A DNA stretch of 64,000 nt. Source: Blautia_A aquisgranensis. GTDB lineage: Bacteria > Bacillota > Clostridia > Lachnospirales > Lachnospiraceae. How positions within the stretch are numbered: position 1 is the first letter of the stretch; every line of letters begins with the position of its first letter. The notes under the pieces were generated by a model that did no database searches, was not told where the DNA came from, and saw nothing but the letters and a program-made list of their open reading frames with translations. Shown here in pieces: positions 1-8,719 of this stretch. Made by a program: the position numbers and the translations under genes. The stretch covers positions 1 to 64,000 of the forward strand of contig NZ_JBBMEJ010000008.1 of the NCBI RefSeq assembly GCF_040096615.1. The letters run 5' to 3'.

Positions 1-3
1 TTT

Positions 4-9
4 TGTCAA
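4..9 (-). promoter_or_regulatory. -35 box of a second leftward promoter (partial)
   Basis: A perfect TTGACA hexamer on the minus strand sits at the window edge; its -10 would lie outside. It is 103 bp downstream of the -35 of the complete promoter at 84-112. An AT-rich hairpin (arms 14-21 and 28-35) lies between them. Tandem TTGACA promoters are typical of stable RNA operons, so an rRNA or tRNA operon may begin just left of the window. This is inference. Confidence 0.4.
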
Positions 10-83
10 CTGTGAATTTCATTTTTCTGAAATTCTTTTTAATTGTTTGCTTTTTGAAAACAATTATTTGCGACAGCCCAGTT

Positions 84-112
84 ATATTACCACTGGGAGT
101 TATTCTTGTCAA
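84..112 (-). promoter_or_regulatory. SigA-type promoter firing off the left edge
   Basis: On the minus strand there is a perfect TTGACA (112-107), a 17-bp spacer and TAATAT (89-84). Spacing and hexamers are near consensus. No gene to the left is visible within the window, so the transcript belongs to a neighbour outside it, perhaps an rRNA operon given the second TTGACA 103 bp further on. Confidence 0.7.
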
Positions 113-221
113 CCATAAAATTCAAATTTTTTTGGATTTTTTGGAAGTTTCACTTAAAAAGACAATTCTTCTATAGAAATCAGCTTTATGGAGCTGCGCA
201 CGTCGCATTTCCAATGCGGTA

Positions 222-296
222 AGTGCGAGGGAAGGCGATCTCAGAGTTCCGAAGCTCGAACGCCCTCTCTCGCGCTCCCACCCCGTTGGGCACGGA
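222..296. repeat. Conserved-loop hairpin element, copy 1
   Basis: A 16-position stem (222-237 with 261-276; two G.U wobbles and one mismatch) closes a 23-nt loop containing CTCAGAGTTCCGAAGC. After the stem come CACCCC and GGGCACG blocks. A second copy at 14558-14629 has a different stem sequence, nearly the same loop (14 of 16) and the same two following blocks. Pairing is kept while stem sequence differs, which suggests a structure-dependent element. Orientation and function are unknown. Confidence 0.6.
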
Positions 297-329
297 AACT
301 AGCGTTACATCTTCGATGTGTAACGTAAT

Positions 330-363
330 TGACTTTTGTCTGTATGCTGCGGTATTGGATGTG
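330..363 (-). repeat. 34-bp dispersed repeat, copy 1
   Basis: Read on the minus strand, these 34 bases match 14985-15018 (plus strand) with one mismatch. The shared core starts CACATCCAATACCGCAGCAT. Both copies lie in gene-free spacers that also carry the conserved-loop hairpin, but the relative orientation of the two elements is inverted between loci. A small imperfect hairpin (304-324) lies between the elements here. Confidence 0.65.
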
Positions 364-570
364 ATACGCTGTGCCGATCTGGTTACTCTATTCTTCAATA
401 TGAATATGATTTGTTGTGCCAAACTGTTTCTTATATGGTACAACTTTCATTATGGAACATTTTTCCTGAACAGTTTCTATATATTACGATACGCATCATG
501 AGATGCTGTGTCAAACTGCCTATTTTCTGTCGCCGGCCTGTGTACACCGCCGGGGAAACACACCTCCACA
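364..570. other. Intergenic, no gene recognised
   Basis: The short frames here lack ribosome binding sites and resemblance to known families. The stretch lies downstream of the cardiolipin synthase stop. A GC-rich patch near 530-555 could form weak structure, but no clear U-run terminator is seen. Confidence 0.5.
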
Positions 571-2130
571 CTACAACAGCTCCGCAAACAAACGCATAAC
601 CAACTGTCCCAATTTCAACGTTGCACTTCTTCCACTTCTATACTTCTCAGTAACCTCCCTGCACTCCAAAAAAATCCGCACAAAATCATCCCGGATCTCA
701 CCAACGATCTCGCAGTCAGCCAGAAAACACCCGTTCTCAAAATGATGATACAAACTTCGGTAATCCAGATTGATTGTACCACAAGTAGCCATCCGATCAT
801 CAGCAACACTCATTTTGGCATGGCAGAAACCCGGTGTCCATTCAAAAATCCGCACACCATTTCGCACAAGCCCATTATAAAATGACCTCGTCACACTATA
901 CACCAACTTCTTATCCGGAATCCCCGGAGTAATGATCCGAACATCCACCCCCCTCTTTGCAGCCAGTGACAACGCATGCATCATCTCATCCGTAATGATC
1001 AGATACGGCGTGATAAACCAGCAGTATTTTTCTGCCTTCTCCGCCATACTGATATAAACCTCTTCACCAAGCTGTTCCTGATTCATCGGACCATCCGCAT
1101 AAGGAAGCACAAATCCATTCTGTTTTGCACAAAATTCACTCTGCACCAGATATTTCTCCAAACTTTTTGCATCATATGCAGCCTCTTTACACGCATTCCA
1201 CATTTCCAGAAAAGCAACCGTCAGAGACTTTACCGCATCTCCTTTCAGCCGGATTCCTGTATCCTTCCACTGTCCGTAAGGATGCGTAATACCAAAATAC
1301 TCATTCGCAAGATTATAACCACCGGTAAATCCGATCTTACCATCGATTACTGTGATCTTTCTGTGATCTCGATTATTTAAAAACATATTTAATCCCGGTT
1401 TAAACGGATTAAACACACGACAGCGAATCCCGACAGCTTCCATTTTTTTCACAAAACCGGTATTGATAAATCCGATAGAACCCATATCGTCATAAAATAC
1501 ACGTACCTCAACACCAGCCTTTACACGCTCTTCCAATACATCCTGTATCTTATGCCACGCAATATCATCCTCAATCGCATGATACTCCATAAAAATAAAA
1601 CGTTCAGCTTTCGCCAGATCCTCAAGCTGCGCTTCCAACCCTTTATACGCTTCATCAAAGTATTTGACATCTGTATTCTGATACAGCCTGTAAAACGAAT
1701 TTCTTTCTATATAAGAAGCAATGGCGCCGGCCTTCGAATCACAATCACAAAGTTTTTCAAGGCACTTCTCATTCCTTTCCATGAAAGATTCCAATTCTTC
1801 ATCTATTTTTTTATAACGAAGATACATCTTTATCATTCCACTGTTAATACCCACCAGAAGATACATCGTAATTCCCATGATCGGAAAAGCCATGATCAAT
1901 ATGATCCATGGCATTTTCATAGAAGAAGTCTTATTCTGACCATAAATATGAAGGATCAAAATCACCGAAAATACTCTTGTTCCCACATCAATTGCCGGCG
2001 CATACGCGTTTAATTTTGTAAACACGACAACCATAAATAACACTTGCAAAATAATTGCTATCCCACAAAAACCAAGCCGTTTCACACCATTTTGGGATTT
2101 TTTTCTGCTTTCCAATGTTGATACGCTCAT
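571..2130 (-). CDS. cls: Cardiolipin synthase (phospholipase D family)
   Basis: The 519-residue membrane enzyme is predicted to condense two phosphatidylglycerols into cardiolipin. It has two N-terminal hydrophobic segments followed by two HKD phosphodiesterase motifs: HRKITVIDGKIGFTGG near residue 250 and HAKMSVADD near residue 438. Length fits the bacterial Cls family. The ATG at 2130 was chosen over an upstream in-frame ATG because AGGAGGGG precedes it at good distance. It follows tRNA-Thr but is separated from it by a terminator-like hairpin, so it probably has its own promoter. Confidence 0.93.
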   Translation of the reverse strand: MSVSTLESRKKSQNGVKRLGFCGIAIILQVLFMVVVFTKLNAYAPAIDVGTRVFSVILILHIYGQNKTSSMKMPWIILIMAFPIMGITMYLLVGINSGMIKMYLRYKKIDEELESFMERNEKCLEKLCDCDSKAGAIASYIERNSFYRLYQNTDVKYFDEAYKGLEAQLEDLAKAERFIFMEYHAIEDDIAWHKIQDVLEERVKAGVEVRVFYDDMGSIGFINTGFVKKMEAVGIRCRVFNPFKPGLNMFLNNRDHRKITVIDGKIGFTGGYNLANEYFGITHPYGQWKDTGIRLKGDAVKSLTVAFLEMWNACKEAAYDAKSLEKYLVQSEFCAKQNGFVLPYADGPMNQEQLGEEVYISMAEKAEKYCWFITPYLIITDEMMHALSLAAKRGVDVRIITPGIPDKKLVYSVTRSFYNGLVRNGVRIFEWTPGFCHAKMSVADDRMATCGTINLDYRSLYHHFENGCFLADCEIVGEIRDDFVRIFLECREVTEKYRSGRSATLKLGQLVMRLFAELL

Positions 2131-2153
2131 AAATTCCCCTCCTTTTTTGTATA

Positions 2154-2193
2154 TAAAAAAATCCGGCATCTCCGAAAGTTCAAAGATACCGGA
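2154..2193 (-). terminator. Rho-independent terminator after tRNA-Thr
   Basis: Arms built on TCCGG(T)ATCT and AGAT(G)CCGGA (2162-2193) are followed on the minus strand by a run of seven or more T. It lies between the tRNA and cls, so tRNA transcription should stop here. Confidence 0.75.
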
Positions 2194-2206
2194 CTTATAT
2201 CAGTTA

Positions 2207-2279
2207 AGCTGAAAATGAGACTCGAACTCACGACCCCTTCATTACGAGTGAAGTGCTCTACCGACTGAGCTATTTCAGC
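2207..2279 (-). tRNA. tRNA-Thr, anticodon CGT
   Basis: A 73-nt cloverleaf: acceptor arms GCTGAAA and TTTCAGC, D arm GCTC/GAGC, anticodon arm CTTCA/TGAAG with loop CTCGTAA giving anticodon CGT, and T arm GTGAG TTCGAGT CTCAT with one G.U pair. The 3' CCA is not encoded. It reads ACG threonine codons. It has its own promoter and terminator. Confidence 0.95.
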
Positions 2280-2299
2280 TTGTGTCAAACACAACTGAT

Positions 2300-2327
2300 A
2301 TTATACCCTATTTTAAAAAAAATGCAA
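2300..2327 (-). promoter_or_regulatory. Promoter of tRNA-Thr
   Basis: TTGCAT (2327-2322), a 16-bp spacer and a perfect TATAAT (2305-2300) lie on the minus strand, putting the start about 13 nt before the mature tRNA. Confidence 0.75.
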
Positions 2328-2354
2328 GTTTTTTTGAAAATTCCCATATATTTT

Positions 2355-3545
2355 TTATCTTTTATAGTATTCTCCAGGCGCTACCCTGATCACCAGAGAA
2401 ATCACCGTCAGTATCAGATACAGCAGCATACTGCCGATATATGTACTCTGAACATCATTTCCTGTCCTAAAAATGCTTTGACAGATATCAATAAAATAAA
2501 CCGACGCAAAATTGCCAAGGCTCATAGCTGCGATCAGCATCGTAGACACCAGCGTCGCCTGTCTGGCAGAAGCTGTCTTTCCGCTATACAGCTGCAACAG
2601 TGCCATGACCGAATTGAACGCAGCTCCGCAAAGCCCGGCTCCGATTATGATCACCGGAACCTTCGGCACAAATACGATCAGTGCCATACCACAGGTAAAA
2701 ATAAAATTCATTACCCACAGCATATGTTTTCCCAGTTTTTTTTCGATCGGACTAATCAACAGACAGATCAGCAGGCCGATCAAATTATATGTGGAATTTG
2801 AAAAACCGGCAATTACCGCGTTTCCGATTCCTTTATATGCCATATAGGTGGACATTCCGGATAACAGAGGATATAGTGCCGCAGTCATAATAAACTGCAA
2901 CAGAATATAAAACCACGTTCTCCAATCGTTTTTTTCTGCTGCATCCCCTGCGTTTCCTGCAGTAACAGCCGCTGCCGCTTCCTTCTCAGGCTCCTTCAAA
3001 AACAGAAGCATCATAACAAGAGGAATCATTGCTAAAAGATCATATAAGAACGCATAATTCCATCCATAGGAAACCAGAATTCCCACCAGCGGTCCTGCCA
3101 GGATTGCTCCGCCATTTAACAGACCTGCGCCATAGCCGATAACAGCTGCCTGTTTATCTTCCGGCACAGAATCAATGATCAGCGAATTTCGCATGGCAAT
3201 AAAACCTACGCCAACACCTACAAGCCCGCGAAATACCAGTACAATCGCCCAGCTTGTATGAAAAACTGCCGGTGCTGCTCCTCCAAACAAGATCAGCATT
3301 GTCCCGAAGATCGCGCAAAATCTGTAGCTTATCTTTTTTCCGGCCACAAATCCGATCCATATGGTTACCGGCATGGAAACCAGCGATGGCAATGAAGTCA
3401 CCAGACGTATTGTTGACGGAGATATCTGTGGCCATGCATCGATCATCGTCTGTACCGCCGCATTCATAAAGCTTCCTGCACCGGAAAAAACAAAAACGGC
3501 AAGGATCGCTATTATATTTATCGTCTTGATCTCACTTTTTTTCAC
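2355..3545 (-). CDS. MFS transporter
   Basis: The 396-residue hydrophobic protein has about twelve membrane segments in the usual 6+6 layout of the major facilitator superfamily, with a loop rich in Ala and charged residues near residues 190-215 in the middle. The start is GTG, supported by AAGGAG seven bases upstream. It lies 11 bp after the GH78 rhamnosidase in a three-gene operon, so it may import products of rhamnoside breakdown. The substrate cannot be read from the sequence. Confidence 0.85.
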   Translation of the reverse strand: MKKSEIKTINIIAILAVFVFSGAGSFMNAAVQTMIDAWPQISPSTIRLVTSLPSLVSMPVTIWIGFVAGKKISYRFCAIFGTMLILFGGAAPAVFHTSWAIVLVFRGLVGVGVGFIAMRNSLIIDSVPEDKQAAVIGYGAGLLNGGAILAGPLVGILVSYGWNYAFLYDLLAMIPLVMMLLFLKEPEKEAAAAVTAGNAGDAAEKNDWRTWFYILLQFIMTAALYPLLSGMSTYMAYKGIGNAVIAGFSNSTYNLIGLLICLLISPIEKKLGKHMLWVMNFIFTCGMALIVFVPKVPVIIIGAGLCGAAFNSVMALLQLYSGKTASARQATLVSTMLIAAMSLGNFASVYFIDICQSIFRTGNDVQSTYIGSMLLYLILTVISLVIRVAPGEYYKR

Positions 3546-3556
3546 TTCACTTCTCC

Positions 3557-6271
3557 TTATAGAATATAGTCATATGTACCGCTGCCTGTCACTTCTTTTA
3601 TCTGATCCTTCAGACAGATCTCAGCTGTTGTATTAACCGGAACAACAATATGCACCGCTGTCTGTCCATTGCACATATGCCACGAAACCGATACTTTACC
3701 ATAAGGAGTTTCTTCTGACACCTCCGCAAAATCCAGTCCGCAGTCAAAATGTGGTTCAATACGCATTCGTTTATATCCCGGCTCCACAATATTCAGTCCG
3801 CCAATATGGCGGTACATCCATTCACCAATACAGCCAAACGCATAATGATTATAGCTATATGTGCTTACTGTGCCGTCTTCTCCTGTTGCTCCCCAGCTTT
3901 CCCACATCGTTGTGCCGTTATGAAGCACTTCGTATAACCATCCTGGGCATCCGGTCTGATATAACAGCTTATATGCCACATCACTTCTTCCATTATCGCA
4001 CAATACATCCATCAAAAAGAGAACACTCAAGAAACCAGTATCCAGTTTGTCTCCGTTTTCATGTATCATCCGGCACAGCTGTTCCACCATCTTGGGACGA
4101 ATGTTATCCGATACCAGTCCCATCTTCAATGTAATCACATAGATTCCCTGCAAATTTGCTTCCATAGTACCATCTTCCCGTACATATTCAGCAATATAAG
4201 CCTCTTTGATCTTCTCATACAGAGCAGAATAATACGCAGCATCTGAATCCCTGTTCAAAATCTCCGCAACCTTTTTCATCAGCAGGGTACTATACGCAAA
4301 ATATGCCGGCGCCACATAGCGCATCGTTGCATATGCGGTATTATTCATTGCCATAGCATCCGGATTTCCCAGCACCATGCTCGGCACCAGCCAGTCTCCA
4401 AAATGAAAATCTGTACTCCAGAGATATCTGTCATGTTCTTTTTGCTGATCCGTATAGGTATCGTATTCCTCCGGATGATGGTTTGCTGCACGGTCTTCTA
4501 TGTAAGAAAGCCATTTTTTCATAGCTTCGTAATTCTCTTCCAGGATTCTTCTGTCACCATATGCTTCATATACAGATAACGGTACCCTAAGAACGGCATC
4601 TCCCCAGCCGCAGCTGGTATCTGCGTTCAGATTATCTCTTAAAAACGTTGCATAAGCTTTCAGATAAGGAACGATCATTGGTATTTCTCCATGTTCCATC
4701 TGTTCCGCACGTACATTCGCCATCCATCCTGTCAAAAAAGCATCTGCATTTCTCTTAAAGCAAAGCGTCGGCGCAAATGCCATGATGTCACCTGTCCATC
4801 CTGCTTTTTCTCTCTGCGGACAATCCGTAGGAATGGAAATGGTATTTGCAACCTGAGACCACCAGATATTGCTTTCCAACTGATTGATTCTTTCATCGCT
4901 AGTATGAAAATAGCCCAGGTCCTCCATCTCACTGGCAAAGGTATATACTTTAAACTGATCAACAGAGATCGATCCTGGCCATCCGGTGATCTTCACATAG
5001 CGGAATCCATGATAAGTAAATACCGGACGATAAGACTGTGTACCGGCTTTTGTCCTGTACCAGATCGTCTGTTCCTTATTTGTATTTAAAATATTATTAT
5101 AGAAATTGCCTTTTTCATCCAGCACTTCTGAATGTTCCAAGACAATATTTCTTCCGGCTTCGGATGTTACTGTAAATGCCAGATGTCCTGCCACGATCTG
5201 TCCCACATCCAGTACTGTCTCTCCTTTTGGGGTTGTGATCACACTTTTGGGTGTAAAAACCTGCAGCGGGCGGACCGGAGCCATAAACTGACCTACCAGA
5301 TGATCTTTTTTGTAATCTTTTTTCAGAACCGGCTGCCATCCGCTGTCATCAAAGTTTACGGTACTCCATCCTTCTATTTCCTGCTTCGCATCATATTTTT
5401 CTCCCACAAACAGATCCGAAAAAAGAATCGGTCCTGTAGCGGATACACCTTCTTCACCGGAAAAATCCGTAACTGTACCGTCCATATATTCAATTCTTCC
5501 ATCCATCAACAATCCTATGGTGTCTCCGTACTGACAGCAGTCTCCTGTTGTTCCCACACGGCCGGTCCACCATCCGTCACCCAGCATGACACCAATGATA
5601 TTTTCACCTGGTTTTAAAAATTTTGTAATATCATAGGTCTGGTAATACATCAGCTTATGATAAGCCGTATTTTCCGGAGCAAATTCTCTGTCATCAGGAC
5701 GTACTCCGTTAATCTCCAGTCTGTACAGGCCATGAGCAGTAGCATATATTCTTGCACGTTTCATATCTTTTTTTGCATATACAGGGATTCTGATATACTG
5801 GACCGGACGAAATTCATGAAAATCCCGGCCTCCTTCTTCTACTCTTACGCCATCCCCTTCTCTTTCTTCTTCGAAACTGGATGGAGTTGGTTCCTGACAC
5901 GGCTCGATCCAGCTGCTCCTAAAAGGAATATTCATACGCCCGGTTTCAAATCCGCCTGTATATTCCGCAGTTCTCTCTTTATTATCCCATACTTTAAGAT
6001 ATACCCTGTATGTTGTCATGGGTTTTGCCTCAAAATCATCTACCTGTACCTCGATGCTCTGATCAGTCTCCTTTTCCCCTGTATCACAGATTAGAAGCTC
6101 TTTTTCTCCGTCTAGAGCACAGATTCGCAGCTGATATGCCAGCTGTTTTACATTTTTCCCATTCCCTTTCAGTTTCCATCCGAATCTTGGTGATACACAA
6201 TCAATTCCAAGCGGCTGATGGAGATGTTCCGTAGTCAGTTCTGTAATATACAATGTATTTAATGTGTACAT
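3557..6271 (-). CDS. Alpha-L-rhamnosidase, GH78
   Basis: This 904-residue enzyme should release terminal L-rhamnose from plant glycosides or polysaccharides. The N-terminus has the alpha-L-rhamnosidase N domain (EHLHQPLGIDCVSPRFGWKL). Central beta domains precede an (alpha/alpha)6 catalytic barrel with the GH78 motif DCPQREKAGWTGD and, further on, TTMWESWGATGEDG and SYNHYAFGCIGEWMYR. No signal peptide is seen, so it acts inside the cell on imported oligosaccharides. It is in an operon with an esterase-like hydrolase 15 bp upstream and an MFS permease 11 bp downstream. Confidence 0.95.
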   Translation of the reverse strand: MYTLNTLYITELTTEHLHQPLGIDCVSPRFGWKLKGNGKNVKQLAYQLRICALDGEKELLICDTGEKETDQSIEVQVDDFEAKPMTTYRVYLKVWDNKERTAEYTGGFETGRMNIPFRSSWIEPCQEPTPSSFEEEREGDGVRVEEGGRDFHEFRPVQYIRIPVYAKKDMKRARIYATAHGLYRLEINGVRPDDREFAPENTAYHKLMYYQTYDITKFLKPGENIIGVMLGDGWWTGRVGTTGDCCQYGDTIGLLMDGRIEYMDGTVTDFSGEEGVSATGPILFSDLFVGEKYDAKQEIEGWSTVNFDDSGWQPVLKKDYKKDHLVGQFMAPVRPLQVFTPKSVITTPKGETVLDVGQIVAGHLAFTVTSEAGRNIVLEHSEVLDEKGNFYNNILNTNKEQTIWYRTKAGTQSYRPVFTYHGFRYVKITGWPGSISVDQFKVYTFASEMEDLGYFHTSDERINQLESNIWWSQVANTISIPTDCPQREKAGWTGDIMAFAPTLCFKRNADAFLTGWMANVRAEQMEHGEIPMIVPYLKAYATFLRDNLNADTSCGWGDAVLRVPLSVYEAYGDRRILEENYEAMKKWLSYIEDRAANHHPEEYDTYTDQQKEHDRYLWSTDFHFGDWLVPSMVLGNPDAMAMNNTAYATMRYVAPAYFAYSTLLMKKVAEILNRDSDAAYYSALYEKIKEAYIAEYVREDGTMEANLQGIYVITLKMGLVSDNIRPKMVEQLCRMIHENGDKLDTGFLSVLFLMDVLCDNGRSDVAYKLLYQTGCPGWLYEVLHNGTTMWESWGATGEDGTVSTYSYNHYAFGCIGEWMYRHIGGLNIVEPGYKRMRIEPHFDCGLDFAEVSEETPYGKVSVSWHMCNGQTAVHIVVPVNTTAEICLKDQIKEVTGSGTYDYIL

Positions 6272-6286
6272 ATATCCTCCTCGTTC

Positions 6287-7372
6287 TTATGCAAGTTCTT
6301 CGAATACTATTTTTTCAATTTCTCTGGAAATAAATGACTCTGCGCCATCAAGGTCTCCCATACTGACCGTAAATGTTGCACTGATACCTGAATCAGAATG
6401 TACAAACATATGAGTTCCCAGTGCTCCCGACCATCCAAAAGTTCCCGGTGCCACAAAGATCTTTGATCTTTCCGGTTTGAGAAACAGCATAAATCCAAGT
6501 CCCCAAGGACACCCCGGCTGACATTCCTTATCTGTGATCTGATATGGTGTGCACATCTGTTCGATAGATTTTTCAGACAGAATACGAACGCCATTCATTT
6601 TTCCTCCATAAGCCAGCATTGTGGTAAATCGATCATAATCTTTTAAGGTAGAAAATATACCTGCCGCTCCTGAGCAGTATCCATATTCTGTAGTCACATG
6701 GTCAAACAATACATTATGCTCCGGCTGTCTTATAAGTTTTCCGTTTTCAGAAATATAACAGGGTGCTAAATTGCTCATCTGCTCTTTACTCAGGAAATAT
6801 CCTGTACTCATCATTCCCAACGGATGTAAAATATTGTTTTTAAGCCAATCATCCAGATTTTCTCCGGTAACCACCTCAATAATGCGTCCCAGAAGGTCAA
6901 AATTAACCAATGCACTGTAGGATGCACTTTCTCCCAGTTCACAGTCAAATGGCATATTCCCCCATTTTGCAGTACGCTGTTCCAATGTATCATGTATATC
7001 AAATACCTGTTCTGCATATTCATTACTTTTCTCCGTCTGGCCAAGAGAAGAACTGTGATTCAGTAAATGCCGTATTCTGACTCTTTTTTTCTCTTCCGGA
7101 TACTCAGGAAAAAATTTTACCAGATTATCATTTAAAGAAAGTTTTCTTTCCTCAATCAACTTCATTATGGCAACTGCTATGATCAGCTTTGTCATCGAGG
7201 CCATGCGAAATACAGTTGTATCATCAAGCTTTCTTCCTTCTTCGATATCTGCCATTCCCAAACAGTTATGATAGATCTCCGTTCCTTTCTTTCGAACGAT
7301 CAAACCACATCCCGGTATTCTCTTTTCTTCTATCAGTTGCTCAAAATATGTGTCCAGTCTTTTTTTCAGCAT
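6287..7372 (-). CDS. Serine hydrolase, beta-lactamase class C fold
   Basis: The 361-residue protein belongs to the beta-lactamase/esterase family. The SxxK motif appears as S-M-T-K in FRMASMTKLIIA, a Tyr-containing YSALVNFDLLG block takes the second motif position, and FGWSGALGTH replaces the C-terminal HxG. Such cytoplasmic proteins usually act as esterases, not resistance enzymes. The ATG at 7372 is preceded by AAGGAGG; an upstream in-frame ATG lacks such support. It is the first gene of the rhamnosidase operon, so it may remove acyl groups from rhamnosylated substrates. That role is inferred. Confidence 0.85.
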   Translation of the reverse strand: MLKKRLDTYFEQLIEEKRIPGCGLIVRKKGTEIYHNCLGMADIEEGRKLDDTTVFRMASMTKLIIAVAIMKLIEERKLSLNDNLVKFFPEYPEEKKRVRIRHLLNHSSSLGQTEKSNEYAEQVFDIHDTLEQRTAKWGNMPFDCELGESASYSALVNFDLLGRIIEVVTGENLDDWLKNNILHPLGMMSTGYFLSKEQMSNLAPCYISENGKLIRQPEHNVLFDHVTTEYGYCSGAAGIFSTLKDYDRFTTMLAYGGKMNGVRILSEKSIEQMCTPYQITDKECQPGCPWGLGFMLFLKPERSKIFVAPGTFGWSGALGTHMFVHSDSGISATFTVSMGDLDGAESFISREIEKIVFEELA

Positions 7373-7470
7373 ACAAAAAACCTCCTTTTCTTCCTTGTTT
7401 CCTTTAGGATAAACAAAAAAGTAAAGAAGGTTTATGACTTCAGAAATACATATTTCCTGACTTTTCATAT

Positions 7471-8544
7471 TCATTTTTTTAACTTTTGTGTAGATGAAAT
7501 CAGTTTTGTGGTATACAGATCCGGATTCTTCCGGTACTGACTGGGCGAAGCATGGTACCTTCTCTTAAAAGCGCGAATAAAAGATTCCGGATTTTTGTAC
7601 CCTACCCGGTCACTGATATTTTCCACAGAGAGCTGTGTCTGAGCCAGAAGATTTTCCCCCTGCTGCATCCGGATAGATGTAAGAAGTTCCGAAAAAGGCA
7701 TACCCGATATCTCTTTGATCAATTTGGAACAATATGGTTCCGAAAAATGGAAATGTTCTGCCAGAGATCTTAAAGAAACGGATTCATAATTATTCATGAT
7801 GTAATTCATCATTTCTTCCTGATAGGAATTATACTGTTTGCTTCCATTTTTCATTTCAACTGTTTTCCCATGTTTCCTGGTCAACTGGTTAAAAAAGATC
7901 GTCAGGATACTGCACATGATCCGATCTGAATAATCATCCAGGCATATCTGTTCCATATACATTTCCAGTACATAATTCCGAATGGTCTCGTCCTGATATG
8001 TTCGGAACATCAGATATTCTATGCGGTTCTTCTTATAAAGACTTCCTATAAAAAACATGGCAATATGCGATTTATTTCTGATCGTATTAAAAAATATATC
8101 CATAAAAGTGCTTCGACGGATCAGAATATTTACCACAATACTGTTATCGTCAAACACCTGTATTCCATGTCGCACCCCCGGCGCGATCATGCAGTAATCC
8201 CCTTCCTGAAGCTTAAGGGTATCCTCTCCTATACTCTGAATACAGTTTCCCGATAATACATACACAATTTCAAAAAAGCCATGGGAATGATAAAAGAATG
8301 GAAAATACCTTGGATGTTTGATAATACTGATATTCCTCTCTTTTTGAAAAAACATATCTTCAGTTTCATGCGCATGAATATTCTCGGGATCTGTTACAAA
8401 TTCGATCCATTCTTCCTGTTCATCCGCCAGCTGAAGATATATTTCCTGCTTTCCTTTCTTCTGTGCGTAATAATAACCACGGTAAAACTGTTCATCTTCA
8501 CCCCAGCTGTTCAGTTCCTGTATCGCCATATAATAATTATCCAT
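7471..8544 (-). CDS. AraC-family transcriptional regulator
   Basis: The 357-residue protein has an N-terminal cupin sensor domain (around HSHGFFEIVYVLSGN, then GDYCMIAPGVRHG) and a C-terminal AraC double helix-turn-helix containing LRSLAEHFHFSEPYCSKLIKE and ISDRVGYKNPESFIRAFKRR. The start at 8544 is favoured by TGAGGT eight bases upstream. It lies between the rhamnosidase operon (98 bp downstream) and a divergent sugar symporter, the usual position for a pathway activator responding to the imported sugar. Confidence 0.92.
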   Translation of the reverse strand: MDNYYMAIQELNSWGEDEQFYRGYYYAQKKGKQEIYLQLADEQEEWIEFVTDPENIHAHETEDMFFQKERNISIIKHPRYFPFFYHSHGFFEIVYVLSGNCIQSIGEDTLKLQEGDYCMIAPGVRHGIQVFDDNSIVVNILIRRSTFMDIFFNTIRNKSHIAMFFIGSLYKKNRIEYLMFRTYQDETIRNYVLEMYMEQICLDDYSDRIMCSILTIFFNQLTRKHGKTVEMKNGSKQYNSYQEEMMNYIMNNYESVSLRSLAEHFHFSEPYCSKLIKEISGMPFSELLTSIRMQQGENLLAQTQLSVENISDRVGYKNPESFIRAFKRRYHASPSQYRKNPDLYTTKLISSTQKLKK

Positions 8545-8566
8545 TTTATATACCTCACATATATTC

Positions 8567-8595
8567 ACCTTATCATTTTGTTTATGAAATGTCAA
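8567..8595 (-). promoter_or_regulatory. Putative promoter of the araC-type regulator
   Basis: A perfect TTGACA (8595-8590) is followed by a 17-bp spacer and a weak TAAGGT (8572-8567), about 22 bp before the start codon. Confidence 0.4.
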
Positions 8596-8640
8596 TATAA
8601 CTGATTATTCATTATCCTATCTATTTTTTCTCCCATTATC

Positions 8641-8674
8641 TATACTGAATGCATCACAAAACAAAACGCTTTCG
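8641..8674 (+). promoter_or_regulatory. Putative promoter and cre-like site before the symporter
   Basis: TATACT at 8641-8646 resembles a -10 box but no good -35 lies 16-18 bp upstream, which fits an activator-dependent promoter. Just downstream, 8661-8674 (ACAAAACGCTTTCG) partly matches the catabolite-responsive CcpA consensus (about 11 of 14). Both are tentative. Confidence 0.3.
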
Positions 8675-8719
8675 CTGCAGAGAGAGCAAACTGATGAAAA
8701 AGAAAACGGGAGGTTTTTT

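Noticed and set aside
186..599. Short open frames on both strands at the left end
   Set aside because: They overlap the repeat elements, lack SDs and show no family resemblance.
571..3545. Horizontal island bounded by tRNA-Thr
   Set aside because: No integrase, no direct repeat of the tRNA 3' end and no compositional break were seen.
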